Assembly (NCBI GenBank): GCA_005656395.1
Contig: SRSI01000013.1
Span: 1,178,001 to 1,242,000 of the forward strand
From: Strongyloides papillosus
Lineage: Eukaryota; Nematoda; Chromadorea; Rhabditida; Strongyloididae
Length of the DNA: 64,000 nucleotides
Direction: 5' to 3'
The position numbers were made by a program, and so were the translations under genes. Positions within the stretch are counted from its first letter, which is position 1. The number at the start of each line of letters is the position of its first letter. This document shows positions 25,517-37,915 of this stretch, in pieces. The notes beneath the pieces were generated by a model. That model saw only the letters and a program-made list of their open reading frames with translations, was not told where the DNA came from and made no database searches.

Positions 25517-27824
25517 ATGGCTGAGAGTGTTAGAGTAATATGCAGATGTAGGCCATTAAATCAACGAGAGATGGATCTCAATTCATCGATATGTGTGAAG
25601 ATGGATTCAGCATTAGGTGAAGTATCGATATATGGAAATGATGAATCTGTTAAAACATTTACCTTTGATGGTGTTTATTATATGGATTCAACAGCTGAAC
25701 AGGTTTATAATGATATTGTTTATCCACTCGTTGAGGTATTTTTTCTATTATTTTTCATATATATATACATTTTTTGAATACGTATAGAGTGTTGTGGAAG
25801 GATATAATGGTACTGTATTTGCATATGGTCAAACAGGGTCAGGGAAAACATTTTCTATGCAAGGAACTGAAAGTATACCTGGACAACGTGGACTTGTCCC
25901 TAGGTCTTTTGAACATATCTTTGATGCTGTCGCAACTACAATAGATTCTAAATTTATTGTTAAAGTGTCTTATGTTGAGGTAAATAAAACATCTTTTGGT
26001 TGATATTTAATTTATATTATAGATTTATAATGAAGATTTAAAAGATCTACTTAATGATGATAAAGATATAAGACTCGAGATTAAAGAAAATCCAGAGAAT
26101 GGTGTTTATGTAGCTGGGTTATCAATGCATATTGTACATAATATTAGTGATTGTGAAAAATTAATGCAAAAAGGTTGGTCCAATAGGCATGTCGGAGCAA
26201 CATTAATGAATAAAGACTCCAGTCGATCTCATTCAATTTTCACACTTTATGTGGAAGGAATTAACTCAAAGACAGGATTTTTGCGTATGGGTAAACTTAA
26301 TCTTGTAGACTTAGCAGGGAGTGAAAGACAATCAAAAACTGGTGCAACAGGAGATAGATTCAAAGAGGCAACAAAAATTAATTTATCTTTATCAGCTTTA
26401 GGAAATGTAATATCAGCTTTAGTTGATGGAAAAAGCAAACATATCCCATATAGAGATTCTAAATTAACAAGATTACTACAGGTAAATGAAATGCCATTAA
26501 AATATGTATATTATAAAATCATTTAACTTATTTAGGATTCCCTTGGTGGAAATACAAAAACAATAATGGTTGCTTGTATCTCACCTTCAGATAATAATTA
26601 TGATGAAACACTTTCAACATTAAGATATGCTAATAGAGCAAAGAATATTAAAAATAAACCAAGAATTAATGAAGACCCAAAAGATGCGTTATTACGGGAG
26701 TACCAAGAAGAGATTGAAAGGCTTAAGGCTTTCGTAAAGAGTGGTGATAGTAGAAGAAAGTCAATAATTAATATAGAACAGGAAAGGGAAAAACTTCGAA
26801 AGGAGTATGAAGAATCAATACAAAAAATTCGCCAGGAATATGAGAATGAACAGAAAAGTAAAGCTGTTTTACAACAAGAATTGGATAATCTTAAAAAACA
26901 ATATGAAAAGGCTTCTGTTGCAATAGCAAATGAGAATGGACAGGAGAATAGTACAGAGAGTGTTGTTGAGACAAAGAAAAAAATAGAGTTATTAGAAAAA
27001 CAAATGATTGGTGGTGAGCAAGCAAATAATGAGTCATTAAAAGCAACAAGAAGAAAGCGACTAAAGGATGCTGAAACAAAAATGCAGAGACTTATGGATG
27101 CTTTGGACATTAAAGCAGATGATCCTCTTTTACATGTCTACAATAATACTCATGAAAAATTGGAAGCATTAACAAAACAGTATAAACAACAATGTCAGAA
27201 GATGAAGATGTATGAGAAGGAGATAAAGGATATTCAAAGTGAATTTGAAATAGATCGTCTAGATTATTTAGATACAATAAGAAAACAAAATCGTCAATTA
27301 AAATTGTTGAATCAAATTATTGATAAAGCACAAAATTATTTTAAAAAAGATCCATTATTGTGTAATTTAGAAAAGTTAAAAAAAAATGCTATTTGGGATG
27401 ATAATAATGACTGTTGGATACTGCCGGATGGTAATAATTCTACTTCAACAAATCTTCCAAGTGCTTATAGAGTTAATACTAAACCTCAGATAGAAAACTC
27501 TGTGTTATTAAAAGAAAGCAATGATTTACAGAAATTAAAAAAGGTATGTAAAAATAATTTATTATTTATCAATTTAAATAAATTGGCTATTTTTAGAAAT
27601 TGGACAACAGTACATCTGAAAATATATCAGAGTCATATTTTAAAAACAAATTAACAAGAAATGTATCTGAAAGAATTAAAGCTGATAGGCAACGTTTTGA
27701 TACAGCAAAATCATTATTAATAGAAGATAGTTTGACAAAAGGAATAATCTACACTGATGATGTTTATGAAAGTAATAATCTTGCAATTAAAAAGCCACAA
27801 AGATTAGAGGCTCTTTCAAAATAA
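25517..27824 (+). CDS. osm-3: Kinesin-2 homodimeric motor OSM-3 (KIF17 family)
   Basis: Five exons, 25517-25735, 25788-25979, 26023-26481, 26536-27543 and 27597-27824, all phase 0, give 701 aa, matching the roughly 700-aa OSM-3. The N-terminal motor head (about 1-335) has the P-loop GQTGSGKT near 87-94, switch [10 protein letters not shown], switch [12 protein letters not shown], and the neck-linker region [21 protein letters not shown] typical of kinesin-2. A coiled-coil stalk (about 355-570) contains [15 protein letters not shown], shared with KIF17/KIF3 motors, and a short tail ends with [13 protein letters not shown]-3 drives anterograde intraflagellar transport along distal sensory cilia in nematodes. 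The upstream spacing of a putative acceptor (TTTTAATAATAG) fits trans-splicing. Confidence 0.95.
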
Positions 27825-29182
27825 TTTTATGACTTTCATCTTATTTTTTTCATACTTATTTTGCAAAGGAAAAACAAATTGTTTATGTATATAATAAAAT
27901 TTGGATACTCGTATTTTTTAAAATTGGTATTTTTTAAATTAATTATAACGTTTTGTTTTAATAAAAATTTAATTTTACTTTTTTTTGGATAACACATTTT
28001 TTAATTTCTTTTATTTTTAAAAACAGCTTTTGTTAATAAAATATTAAATAATACCAAGTATAATTCTTTAAATCATACAAATTTTTAAATGAATATTTAA
28101 CTATATAATTTGAAATAATAATATAAAATTATTATGTAATTTACATTACTTCTTATTATATTATTAGATATAAAAAATAACATCTATTTGACGTCAGTTA
28201 ACTTTTAACTATTTCCTTATAATAAAAAGTGAGAGCGAGTGGTAACTATACATATGTATATTTTAATATATGGGAAAACATATAATTAGAAATGAAGCTC
28301 AAAACCTTTTCCTCAATTCTAAATGATAAAAACATTTTCTTATGAAACATTTAAAGAATATGACAAAACTTGTTATTTTAATGAATACATTATTTTTACT
28401 TATTATCTTCTTCTTTCTTTTACTGTACAATTATAATCCTGATTTATTCAATTTTTCATACATCCTACACTAAAATAGGAAATAATATGTTTTTTCAATA
28501 AAATTTCTGTTTATAATATTAATTCTTGCTTTATTTTATAGTTAAAAACCATATTTTTTTATTCATCTCATAATTAATTTTTTTGATGATACCTTCAATT
28601 AATAGAGAAAAAATATATCTTAAAAACGTAATCATCAATTTATATACTTATATTTATGTATATATTGATAAAATTTCGAATTATATTATAGTAATTTTTT
28701 CTTTAACATATTCGGCAGATACTTGTTTTTTATTATATCTATATTAAATTAAACATTTTTTATAGTTCCTCTTTTAGAAATGGAAAATTTTTAAAGTTAA
28801 TATTTTTCAATATTATAAAATGATGTTATACGGATTATTTTGTATAAAATTAATATAGACAATAATTAATGTTAAAACAAAGATTACTACCTTCTAGTTT
28901 ATCAATTTTCAAAGGTTATAAAATGACATTTTGAAGAATATATGTATCATAATACATTCTATATTTTTTAAAATTATTATTTTTAATATGATGTTAAAAA
29001 TTTTTAATATTTAAAATGTGAGATTATCTCTGATATTAAAGATATATGCCTTATTTTATTCAATCATTTGTTCAAAATAATATAGTATACATTAAAATCT
29101 CTTTCATCTCAAACTCACCTCTATTTTTCATTTGAATTTAACAAAAATTACTTTTTTAAATATCTATTTTTTTAGGAGAAAA
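27825..29182. other. AT-rich intergenic region with a perfect CRE palindrome
   Basis: About 1.35 kb holding the osm-3 3' end (AATAAA near 27893) and the GPCR upstream region. A perfect cAMP-response element TGACGTCA sits at 28189-28196. Otherwise low-complexity. Confidence 0.5.
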
Positions 29183-30522
29183 ATGATAAAGAATGCTACA
29201 TTAGTAGGACTAATTATAATATTTTCAACTATATTTATCCTCCTGATAACCTATTTATGTTTATCAGTAAAAACAAGATTCTCTGATGTCAACAAAGAAA
29301 TTTCGGAGGAAGATTATTTACATCAACTGTTAAACGTTGATTTGGAAGAAGATGTTGAAAACATTGAATTATTACAGTCATCGCAAATGCCTTCAGATAA
29401 TGTATTTTACCTAACGCTACTAATGATTCTATGTGGTACATTTTCAATTGTTGGAAATGTAAATCAATTAATATCAAATTATTGTAAATTAAATCTAGCT
29501 CCCAGTAATGATAACATTTTAAAGAAAAATACAAGGGTAAGTTAAAAGGATCAAATGATATAATTAAATTTTAGATTTGTATTAATCTATTACATATAAT
29601 TTATTTAATCTTGACATTTGCAATACCATGTCTGGTATTAGAAAGAATACAAGAATCGTGGATTTTGGGAAATAATGCATGTATTTTTAATAGAATATTA
29701 ATAATGTTAGAAAGATCAACAAAATTATGGTTAATATTATTTATTACAATTTTCCAATACAAAGATTACTTACAACTTAAACAAATTATCGAAGTTGGAT
29801 CAACAAAACAGGATTTCTTTGCAAAATTTTCTTTAAAAATTTCTGTATATATTATGATTTTTATAAGTGGTTCACTAATACTTGTAATGGTACCAAATTG
29901 TGGAGCTTTTAAAATGATTCTTCAGACATTTTATATTGATGCAATTAAAATTGACATCAAACAAATAAAGTGTGGTATCTCAGTTTCTGATTTTTATTTT
30001 ACCATCGTTTATGGATATTCATTTGTTATAGAATTCTTTATTCCAGGATGTATTTGTATTGCTATTATTATTAGATGGTTGTTTATTATTAAAATAGATT
30101 CAAATGAAAATGAAGATGTTTTAAGATATACTTCAATTATCAAATCTATTGTTTTCTTACTATCTCTATCTTTTTACATATTTTTACCTCATTGGTGCGT
30201 TCTTTTACTAAAGCTACAAGGTTATGTAAGTTTTGTTTAAAAAATTTTATAATTTTATTTAAAGGATATATTTGGAAGTTATATAACAGAGTATTTAATA
30301 TATATTCTTGATGAGTTGTCAAATATTAATATTTCATTATCTCCCGCTTTATCATGGTTTCCATTAATGATTCTATCGAACAATTTATGTAATTATGAAA
30401 ATAATGAAGCAATTCTTCAAAATTCTATAAAAAGTGGTAACTGTAGCAGAATCCAATCTAGGTCTTCTTTATTAAATCTGAATACCCAGAAGAAGTATAG
30501 AATTAGGACTAATGGGGTTTAA
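29183..30522 (+). CDS. Rhodopsin-like seven-transmembrane receptor (orphan GPCR)
   Basis: Exons 29183-29536, 29575-30225 and 30265-30522, phase 0, give 420 aa. An N-terminal hydrophobic segment (about 8-29) precedes an acidic stretch of about 40 residues, then seven hydrophobic helices. TM1 ends FSIVGNVNQL. TM3 begins after NNACIFNR with its conserved-type cysteine, which could pair with the cysteine in IKCGIS before TM5. The usual DRY is replaced by a FQYKDY region, and TM7 has no clear NPxxY. The tail is Ser/Arg-rich. The ATG at 29183 is preceded by TTTTTTTAG|GAGAAAA, a trans-splice acceptor, so the open frame upstream is not coding. Family, ligand and G protein cannot be named. Confidence 0.65.
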
Positions 30523-33500
30523 CGAGATATTTCTTTTTATGAAAAAGAGTATAATTGCTTCATTTTTATTAAAATTATAATTTCACAAATTTTTGCATCT
30601 CAAACATTACTGTCTGTATCACAAAAACGCTTTTCAAGATTTTATGAGATGGGATTATGAGGAAATTAAATATTTAAAACATTGAAATGCATGTTTGAAT
30701 TATATTTATATATAAGAAAATATATTAATAGCATTTTTTACTTTTATATCTAAAAATTTTTATATTTTGTTAATTTATTATGAAAAAAATTAGTCAAATA
30801 ACATATGTTATAATTTTTAAATAAATTAAAGGAAAAGATAATTTAAAATACAATTATTAAAATTATAGCGATAACATATATAATAATTAGATTATTAATA
30901 GCATTTTTGTGGAAAAATTAAATATATACGAATTTTGGGTAATCAGAATTGTATAGAATAATATTTATTTCAAATTTAAAAAATTGATATTGAGTAAGAA
31001 AGTTATATTAAATAGGCAAAAAATTTTACTTCAAAAAAATTATTACAATGTTTTTCACTCTAAATTTAATTACTCAAAAAATTCTACCAAACAAGACAAT
31101 AATTATAAATTTTATTATATTATTTCTTAAATCGACTTCATATATTCATTATGCACAGTCTAATTATAGACGATTCCTTATAGAAAGAAATTTTTTTTAA
31201 ATTATCAACCAAACATATTTTCAAAAAATTTTTTAACTTGAAAAACAAAAAATTATAGACAACATTTGATGTCATAATTTACCATGTTTTAGATGGATTG
31301 TTATTATATTTATCTTTCAAAGTGTGAAATAGGTTTTTTTGTGAAACGTAATCAAATAAATTACTATTTTTTAGTTTGCATTATTAGATTTTTTCATGTT
31401 TGTTATGTTTCACAAATGTTAATGTTGTTGTCCATTATGTTGGAAATTAAATGATAAAATGATATATCAAAATATAGAATTTTTAATTCTAATAAAAATT
31501 AGCATCTTATCTTTTTTAAATTTTATTAATTATATAATCGAAAAATACTTAAAAATCCATTAGCGAATTTATAAAATATGAATATGAAGAAAGGGATGAG
31601 AATGTATTTATACATTAGTTATATCAAAATATTGTTAAAGATTTTGGTTTAGCTTGGATATCTTTAACTATTCTAATGATATTTTAAAACGCATTTAGTT
31701 AAGATTTGTCCTGTTTATATTTTTAAATATATTATATTTTTATTAAAAAATAATTTTTGTATATGGGACATTTTTTTTCAAATACTGGAAACATTTTATT
31801 GAATTAAAATACAACAGATATCTTCTGAAATACACATGAATTTAGGACATAACGGCATTTTAACATACATATTGTTAATATAATTTTATCGTATAAATGT
31901 GACAAATAGCTTATGTACTTTATTTATGATGGTAATATTAAATTTTTAAATAACAGTCTTAAAAATGAATAGTAATATTTTCAATGAATCTCATTTGTGT
32001 TGACATATTAGTGGATATTACAAAATTATTAAAATCATTATTTAAAAATTTTTGAAAAGTCAATGAAATTGTGGGGAAAATATTTTAAATTTTATACACA
32101 AAAAAGTAAAAAAATTTAATAATTCGTTATAAAATGCAATGAAATGTACCACTTGTTAAAAAAATTAAATTTTGTTTTAATTTTAAAAATATCAAGTGAC
32201 AGCAAAAATTTTAACGTTTTTTTACAAAAATATATTAGATATTTTAGAATAATGTAACTTATATTTTATCTTTATATTATCCATATCTCAGAATCTAGCT
32301 TTTTTAATATATTATGAAGTACTTTATAAAAAGTCAATGTTTCGTAAATATGCAAAACGTTTTGACGAAGATCATTTTTTATACAATTTACTAACAATAT
32401 TAAATTTAAAAATATTATTATGATGTTTTTTCCACTTTTATAATGAAATATTTAAAATTTAATATTTAAAAATGATCTTTGAAAGACATTATGAAAGAAA
32501 TTTGGATTATCGGATGGGTATAATTGTCACAAAAATTAGTGATTTATAGTAATTCAAACTATTGAAACATATTTATAAAGATACCAGGATACGTTAAAAA
32601 ATGCTCTTTATTAAAGGCTCTTTTGATTTTAAATAAAATTAGGTATTAATCTTGTATATTAAAATGTACCGAAGAACAATTTAAGTTATTTGATGAAAAT
32701 TATATCATAAAAAGATAATAACTTATTTTAATAAATTTTTAATTATTGCTTTAATTTGATGTGCGAATTAATTACGATAAAATTAGCCACAAGTCAAAAA
32801 AATTAGAATTTTATTAGTTGAGACAAATTACTACATTATACACAGATCTATGTTTTTTTTTGTGTATGTCATGGATAGATTAGTTTTGGTATAGTGTAAG
32901 ATCCCACATCTTTACAGTAGTGATATCATTACATTGTTTTTTATATGTTTAATTTAATAAAGTTTTATATGGTACGTTCTATATTTTGACAGTGTGTACA
33001 TAAACAAATTCATTTTTTTATGAAAAGGTAATCAAATAAAGAATTTTGAAACCATCTTCATTACCAAAGTATATTTGTAGAAATTTAGGAACTAAGAAAT
33101 ATGATATTCAAGTACAACTTTTGTTTATTTGGTTGTTTAAAATATACATCAAACTTTGTGTATGTAAAATTGATATTGTATGATGTTTGTTTTATTGTAA
33201 AAGAACTATTTTAAATTAAAGATTATAATCATTTATATATAAATATGTTTGGATAAATGGTAAAACATTTAAACGTCATTTATGTTTTTTTATCTTGAAA
33301 TTAATGTTATTGAAGATTATAACGCGAAAAAAGGATTAAAAAATGCATTTTTATATACAAAAATTTTTAGTAACGTTAATGAGAGAAATCTTAATATTGT
33401 ATAAAGTCATATCTTCAATTCTAGGGATTGCTTCATTTCATGTGATTTTTACCTGTGTAAAAAAATCTTAATATTTTTGAAAGTATCATATTGAAGAGAT

Positions 33501-34555
33501 GATATTTTTTGTACGGTAATAGTAGCAAAAATTTAATGCGCCAAATATATAAAATTTGAACAACATTGAATAATACGACTTATTTTTATAATTTCTATAA
33601 ATTATAACATTATTATACGAAAATTCTCCAAATGTATTCAAGACGAAGATAAAGCAATTCGTTTTTTATGTATCTCATTAAGAAGTGTATCTGGCACCTC
33701 ATTAACGGCTAGCAATACAAGAGATATTAGGCTCTTTACTATGAATTTCTATTATAAATTCCAATTAAAGAAGAATGGATAGTAAGGTCAAAAAATTTTA
33801 AAATAAAACTACTAAGAAGAATAGTAACAAAATAATAAATTCGACTTGAGATGAACAAGGTTAAAGATATTGTCCAAACAATAATAAAAAGTTAATTTCA
33901 TGACAAAGTTTTTATGTGAATCTAAATTATCAGTAGGAGAATTTACAGCTATAAATTTAAATTCCGAAACTACTTAAATAAAGTGTTTTTATTACATCAT
34001 TTTATCGTTTTTTGGTTTATAACAAAATTTCTGGCTGTTACTTCTACCATGTGTAAAAATATTTTTTTAATTAAAAAATTTACAAGCATACGTAATTTTT
34101 GATAACGATTTACGCTCTAAAAATTTTAGAATTCAAAACCTTATACTTGTGATTAGAACTTTTAAAAAATGGGGTTATAATATTATAAATGAAATATTTT
34201 GATAGAGAGAAAATAATAAGAGAAAATAAAGCTAAATCGAATTTATATTTAATTTCCACTTTAAGAATACTATCCAAATAATTAGAAATTTCAACCAAAA
34301 TGCCGGTAGACAGTTTCTTCAATTAAGTGTTTGATTTTTATTAAATTGAGAAAGGTATCTGATTTCGAACAAATGTCACATATTTTTTATTACAATACAT
34401 ATTAATGGCTAGTAATTAGATAAATTATTAGTATTGAAAATAAAAAAACAAGGAAATTTTTTTGTAATTTTTAAAAAGGCATTTTAACAAAAAATAAAAA
34501 TTTTAAAAAGTACTAAGAAAAAGATTGTTTTAAATTATAAATATATTTAATAGTT
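30523..34555. other. Long AT-rich gene-free region
   Basis: About 4.0 kb without recognisable genes. The open frame 34110-34322 (-) is low-complexity. No repeats beyond A/T runs were identified by eye. Confidence 0.45.
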
Positions 34556-34735
34556 TGGCAGAAAGCCACTGCTGATGATTTTTTCTTTCTTTGGAACCGA
34601 AAGAAAAGTTATCTTTAGATAATCTTCCATGCTTATCATTAAAAAAAACGATGTTGGACACTTTTCCGAAGACATGCATGTTCTCGGAAATTGTCAAGCA
34701 GTCTTGTCTAGACTTTTTTGTACGAGAACATTTTC
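34556..34735. other. GC-richer island with nested inverted repeats, possible structured RNA
   Basis: This 180-base stretch stands out from the AT background and contains successive inverted repeats. They are TTTTCTTTC/GAAAGAAAA (34581-34607), TTATCT/AGATAA (34609-34622), a 15-bp near-palindrome 34662-34691 (TTTCCGA...TCGGAAA with CATGCATG in the middle), and AGTCT/AGACT (34700-34714). The last is enclosed by the perfect 9-bp pair ATGTTCTCG (34678-34686) and CGAGAACAT (34723-34731). No ORF. It ends about 420 bp before the next ATG. Strand unknown. Confidence 0.35.
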
Positions 34736-35153
34736 GTCAATAGACAAATTTATCAACTTAAAACTGGGTAGTTTTTAAGAGAAATAAATTATTAATGTGT
34801 ATACAGGAAGCATAATGTTTTTTTATTATTTTTATATAATAGGAAAGTTTGTAGATTATAATTTCGAACATTTGAATATATTAAGTCATATCAACTGAAT
34901 TAATATTTCACTTCATTATATGCTTTGAATTTTTATTAAACATACGCATACATTCTCTCACTCATCGTCGTAAAATTTGAATAATTCTATCAATTAATGA
35001 AATTTAATTAGTATAATTTAAATTATTAAAATTTTGTAATTTTACAAAGATTTGAATTTTGAGTTAATATAAATTGATTCATTTATTGTTTTCAACAATT
35101 GTCTACAAAAAAAGTTGTTGACACGTTATATTAATTTATTTATTACACTTATT

Positions 35154-36072
35154 ATGGATCAAAAAAAGTCATCTTCAAATTTTGATATGTCCATTTCATC
35201 AAACATTGATATGGATATATCAATAACATGTGCTTCTGTTAATGATATTACAATAAACGACATCTCAATAGATGGTGTTTCAAACTATGATATATCTTCA
35301 ACTGTCGTCTCAGAAACTGAGGATATAGGATATGAAGAAGAAGATCTTTCTCCTCCAATTCTCACTGAAGAGGACAAAAAAAGAAGTGAAAAAGTCATAA
35401 TTAGGAGGAGTTTCGCTCGTATTAAGGTGAATTATTTTGCAAAAACTTATTATATCATAAATTTTGTTGTAGGAAATTGGAGAGTTTGCAGTGGATATCG
35501 AATATTTACGGTCTTATTCACTCATTAAAGACTCCAAAAGGCCAAGAATTCTCATAATTCATGAGTCAGCTTTATCACCAGATATTTACAGTCAAGAAGA
35601 AAATATGAAAATATTTTCAGCCATAGGACATGACTGTGTTGCAATTAATTTACCATATAAGAAAAGATCAATTAATGAGTTAATGAATGATCACTATAAA
35701 GGATTCATTATAGCACAAATGATTAATTTACTTCACTTAGAAAATGTTGCAGTTATTATTAGTTGTAGTAATGTACGCGATATATTTCAAGTTCTTCCTA
35801 GTGACAGAATATCAAGTGTAATTGCTGTGAGCGCATTTGACAGTTTATTAACCAATGAAGAAATAAAATTAATAAAAACCCCATTTTTACTTATGCATGG
35901 AGAGAAACAAGCTTATATTCCATTTGGTCATCGTCAACTTAAAGTATTTTTGCCAAATAAGAAAGAGGTATGTGTTCCAGGTGGATATATGGAATGCTAT
36001 AAACCAAATCCTGAAATATTTCAAAATATTGTCTTGCGATGGTTTATTTATGCTGAAAAAGCATTTCAATAA
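35154..36072 (+). CDS. ABHD14-like alpha/beta hydrolase with a degraded catalytic triad
   Basis: Exons 35154-35426 and 35473-36072 (46-nt intron, GTGAAT donor, phase 0) give 290 aa. Residues 1-91 are a Ser/Asp/Ile-rich low-complexity extension. Residues about 112-285 follow the ABHD14/CIB fold: RPRILIIHESALSPDIY, then AIGHDCVAINLPYKKRS, VIISCSN, IKTPFLLMHGEKQAYIP and VPGGYMECYKPNPE. By alignment from memory of the family layout, the nucleophile Ser190 survives in SCSN, but the acid position is Gln237 and the histidine position is Met264. The 'GHS'-type loop after the second strand is also changed (PYKKRS). A non-catalytic scaffold role is likely. No signal peptide; probably cytosolic. Confidence 0.7.
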
Positions 36073-36519
36073 TTCATTTTTTATTGTTAATTTATAGTGA
36101 TTATTTTCAGTTGCTAGTAACTAATATATGACTAATAAAATTTCCGAACGTTTATGCGAAATTCATTTTTAATAATGAATTATTTCACTAATAAAATGGT
36201 AACATTTTACCACTATAATAATTTAAATTTTAAATCATATTCATAAAGTGTTTTTTAATGTAATATATTTGTAATAAAACATCATTGAGAAAATTTTGGA
36301 AGATGAAAATAATAAGTAACTGAGACGTATATAAACATATTTATAATTTCTTAATATTTTTGTATTTAATATTTAGGAAAAAAATTAAATTTCAAATATA
36401 TCAAATTTTGTTTAAAATTATTTTATTACGGAAATAATGCAATGAATTCTTAGAAAATGGCTCTTAATTAGAAAGTGTGTAAGAAAATGATTTTCCGACA
36501 ACTATAAAATTTGCCATTA
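36073..36519. other. AT-rich 3' flank
   Basis: About 450 bases between the ABHD14-like stop and the foldback element; no feature seen. Confidence 0.5.
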
Positions 36520-36672
36520 CACACAAATTAAAAATTCTACAATTTAAGGTTGCAATTTAATGCTAATTGTCACACAATTCACCTAAAATTGTATAACAAT
36601 TTAATGAATTTTGTATTACATTTTACTAATTTTTGTATAGGTACAATTCTATTCAAATTGTATTACGATTTA

Positions 36673-36870
36673 TGTAGAATTGTTATGCATTCTAGGTAGA
36701 ATAGTTTTGCATTTTAGGAAAAATTGTTATGCATTTTAGGTAGAATTGTTTTGCATTTTAGGTAGAATTGTATGACAATTGAGGATAAATTGTATGACAT
36801 TTGAGGGTGAATTGTATGACATTTGAGGATGAATTGTATGACAATTTAGGTAGAATTGTTATGCAAATTT
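36673..36870. repeat. Left-arm array of 22-bp direct repeats
   Basis: About nine tandem 22-bp units, each of the form AATTGTnTnnCATTTnAGG, alternating TATGCATTTT and TATGACATTT variants. A mirror array in opposite orientation is in the right arm, with the same order of variants from the outside in, so the element was duplicated or converted as a palindrome rather than arrays arising independently. Confidence 0.8.
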
Positions 36871-37604
36871 TAGAAAAAAATTGTCAAATATATTTAATTA
36901 ATTATATTCTTTTTGGAAAACAAAAAAATAATATATAAAAAGATTAAGAATTAAATAAAATTTACTATAAACTTATTGATGTACCAAATTAATCTAATAA
37001 ACTTAATAAAAGTTTGAAATATTAAATATAAAATCACAAAAATAATGTTAGTACTTAAAAACATTGTTATTTAAATATGGAAGAACTTTCATTTTCTAAA
37101 CATTTATAATATACATGTACTTCAATATAAATTTAATAAAGATTTTATTTTAATAGTTAATTAGTAATTAATATATGTAGTATGAACTATGTAACAAAAT
37201 TTTTAATAAATAATTTTCAAACATCTTACTTATCTTATTTTCTGTAAATCGCTTTTTTGAATCATATAATGTTGATCTATTTGTAAAATTCTTGATCATT
37301 TTTATTTTTGTTTTGTGTTTTCATTAATAAAATTTTCTAAATTTATATTGAGATACAAATGTATTATTAATGTTTAGAAAATGAAAGTCCTTCTATATCT
37401 ATATAACAATGTTTTAAGTACTAACATTATTTTTGTGATTTTACATTTAATATTCCAAACTTTTATTAAGTTTATTAGATTAATTTAGTACATCACTTAG
37501 TTTATAGTATATTTATTCAATTCTCAATCTTTTTATATATTATTTTTCTGTTTTCCAAGAAGAATATAATTAATTAAATATAATTGATAATTTTTTTTTA
37601 TAAA

Positions 37605-37830
37605 ATTTGCATAACAATTTTACCTAAATTGTTATACAATTCTTCCTCAAATGTCATACAATTCACCCTCAAATGTCATACAATTTATCCTCAATTGTCA
37701 TACAATTCTACCTAGAATGCAAAACAACTCTACCTAAAATGCAAAACTATTCTACCTAGAATGCATAACGATTCTATCTAAAATGTAAAACAATTCTACC
37801 TAAAATGCATAACAATTTTATTCATTTTGT
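37605..37830. repeat. Right-arm array of 22-bp repeats, inverted relative to the left arm
   Basis: About ten units whose complement matches the left-arm unit (for example CAAATGTCATACAATTCACC and AAAATGCATAACAATT). Part of the foldback element. Confidence 0.8.
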
Positions 37831-37915
37831 AAAATTTCCTTTTTTTTAAATGTAATACAATTTTACATAAATTGTCACGTACATCTTAAATTGCGGAATT
37901 TTTAATTTGTGTGTA

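Larger units (their letters stand above)
36520..37913. mobile_element. Foldback (palindromic) DNA transposon/MITE with TA target duplication
   Basis: A 1394-bp element whose two halves are reverse complements over nearly their whole length. Ends read CACACAAATTAAAAATTC at the left (from 36520) and its complement at the right (to 37913), each flanked by TA (36518-36519 and 37914-37915), the hallmark of Tc1/mariner-type insertion. Within each arm lies an array of about nine or ten 22-bp units close to TAGAATTGTTTTGCATTTT with AGG (left about 36673-36870, right about 37605-37830). The inner arms continue pairing past 37110/37370 to a small centre near 37160-37320. No transposase is encoded, so it is non-autonomous. 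Confidence 0.85.

Noticed and set aside
26247..27110. Minus-strand open frames within osm-3
   Set aside because: Antisense shadows of the kinesin coding exons.
34110..34322. 70-codon minus-strand open frame
   Set aside because: Low complexity, no support.
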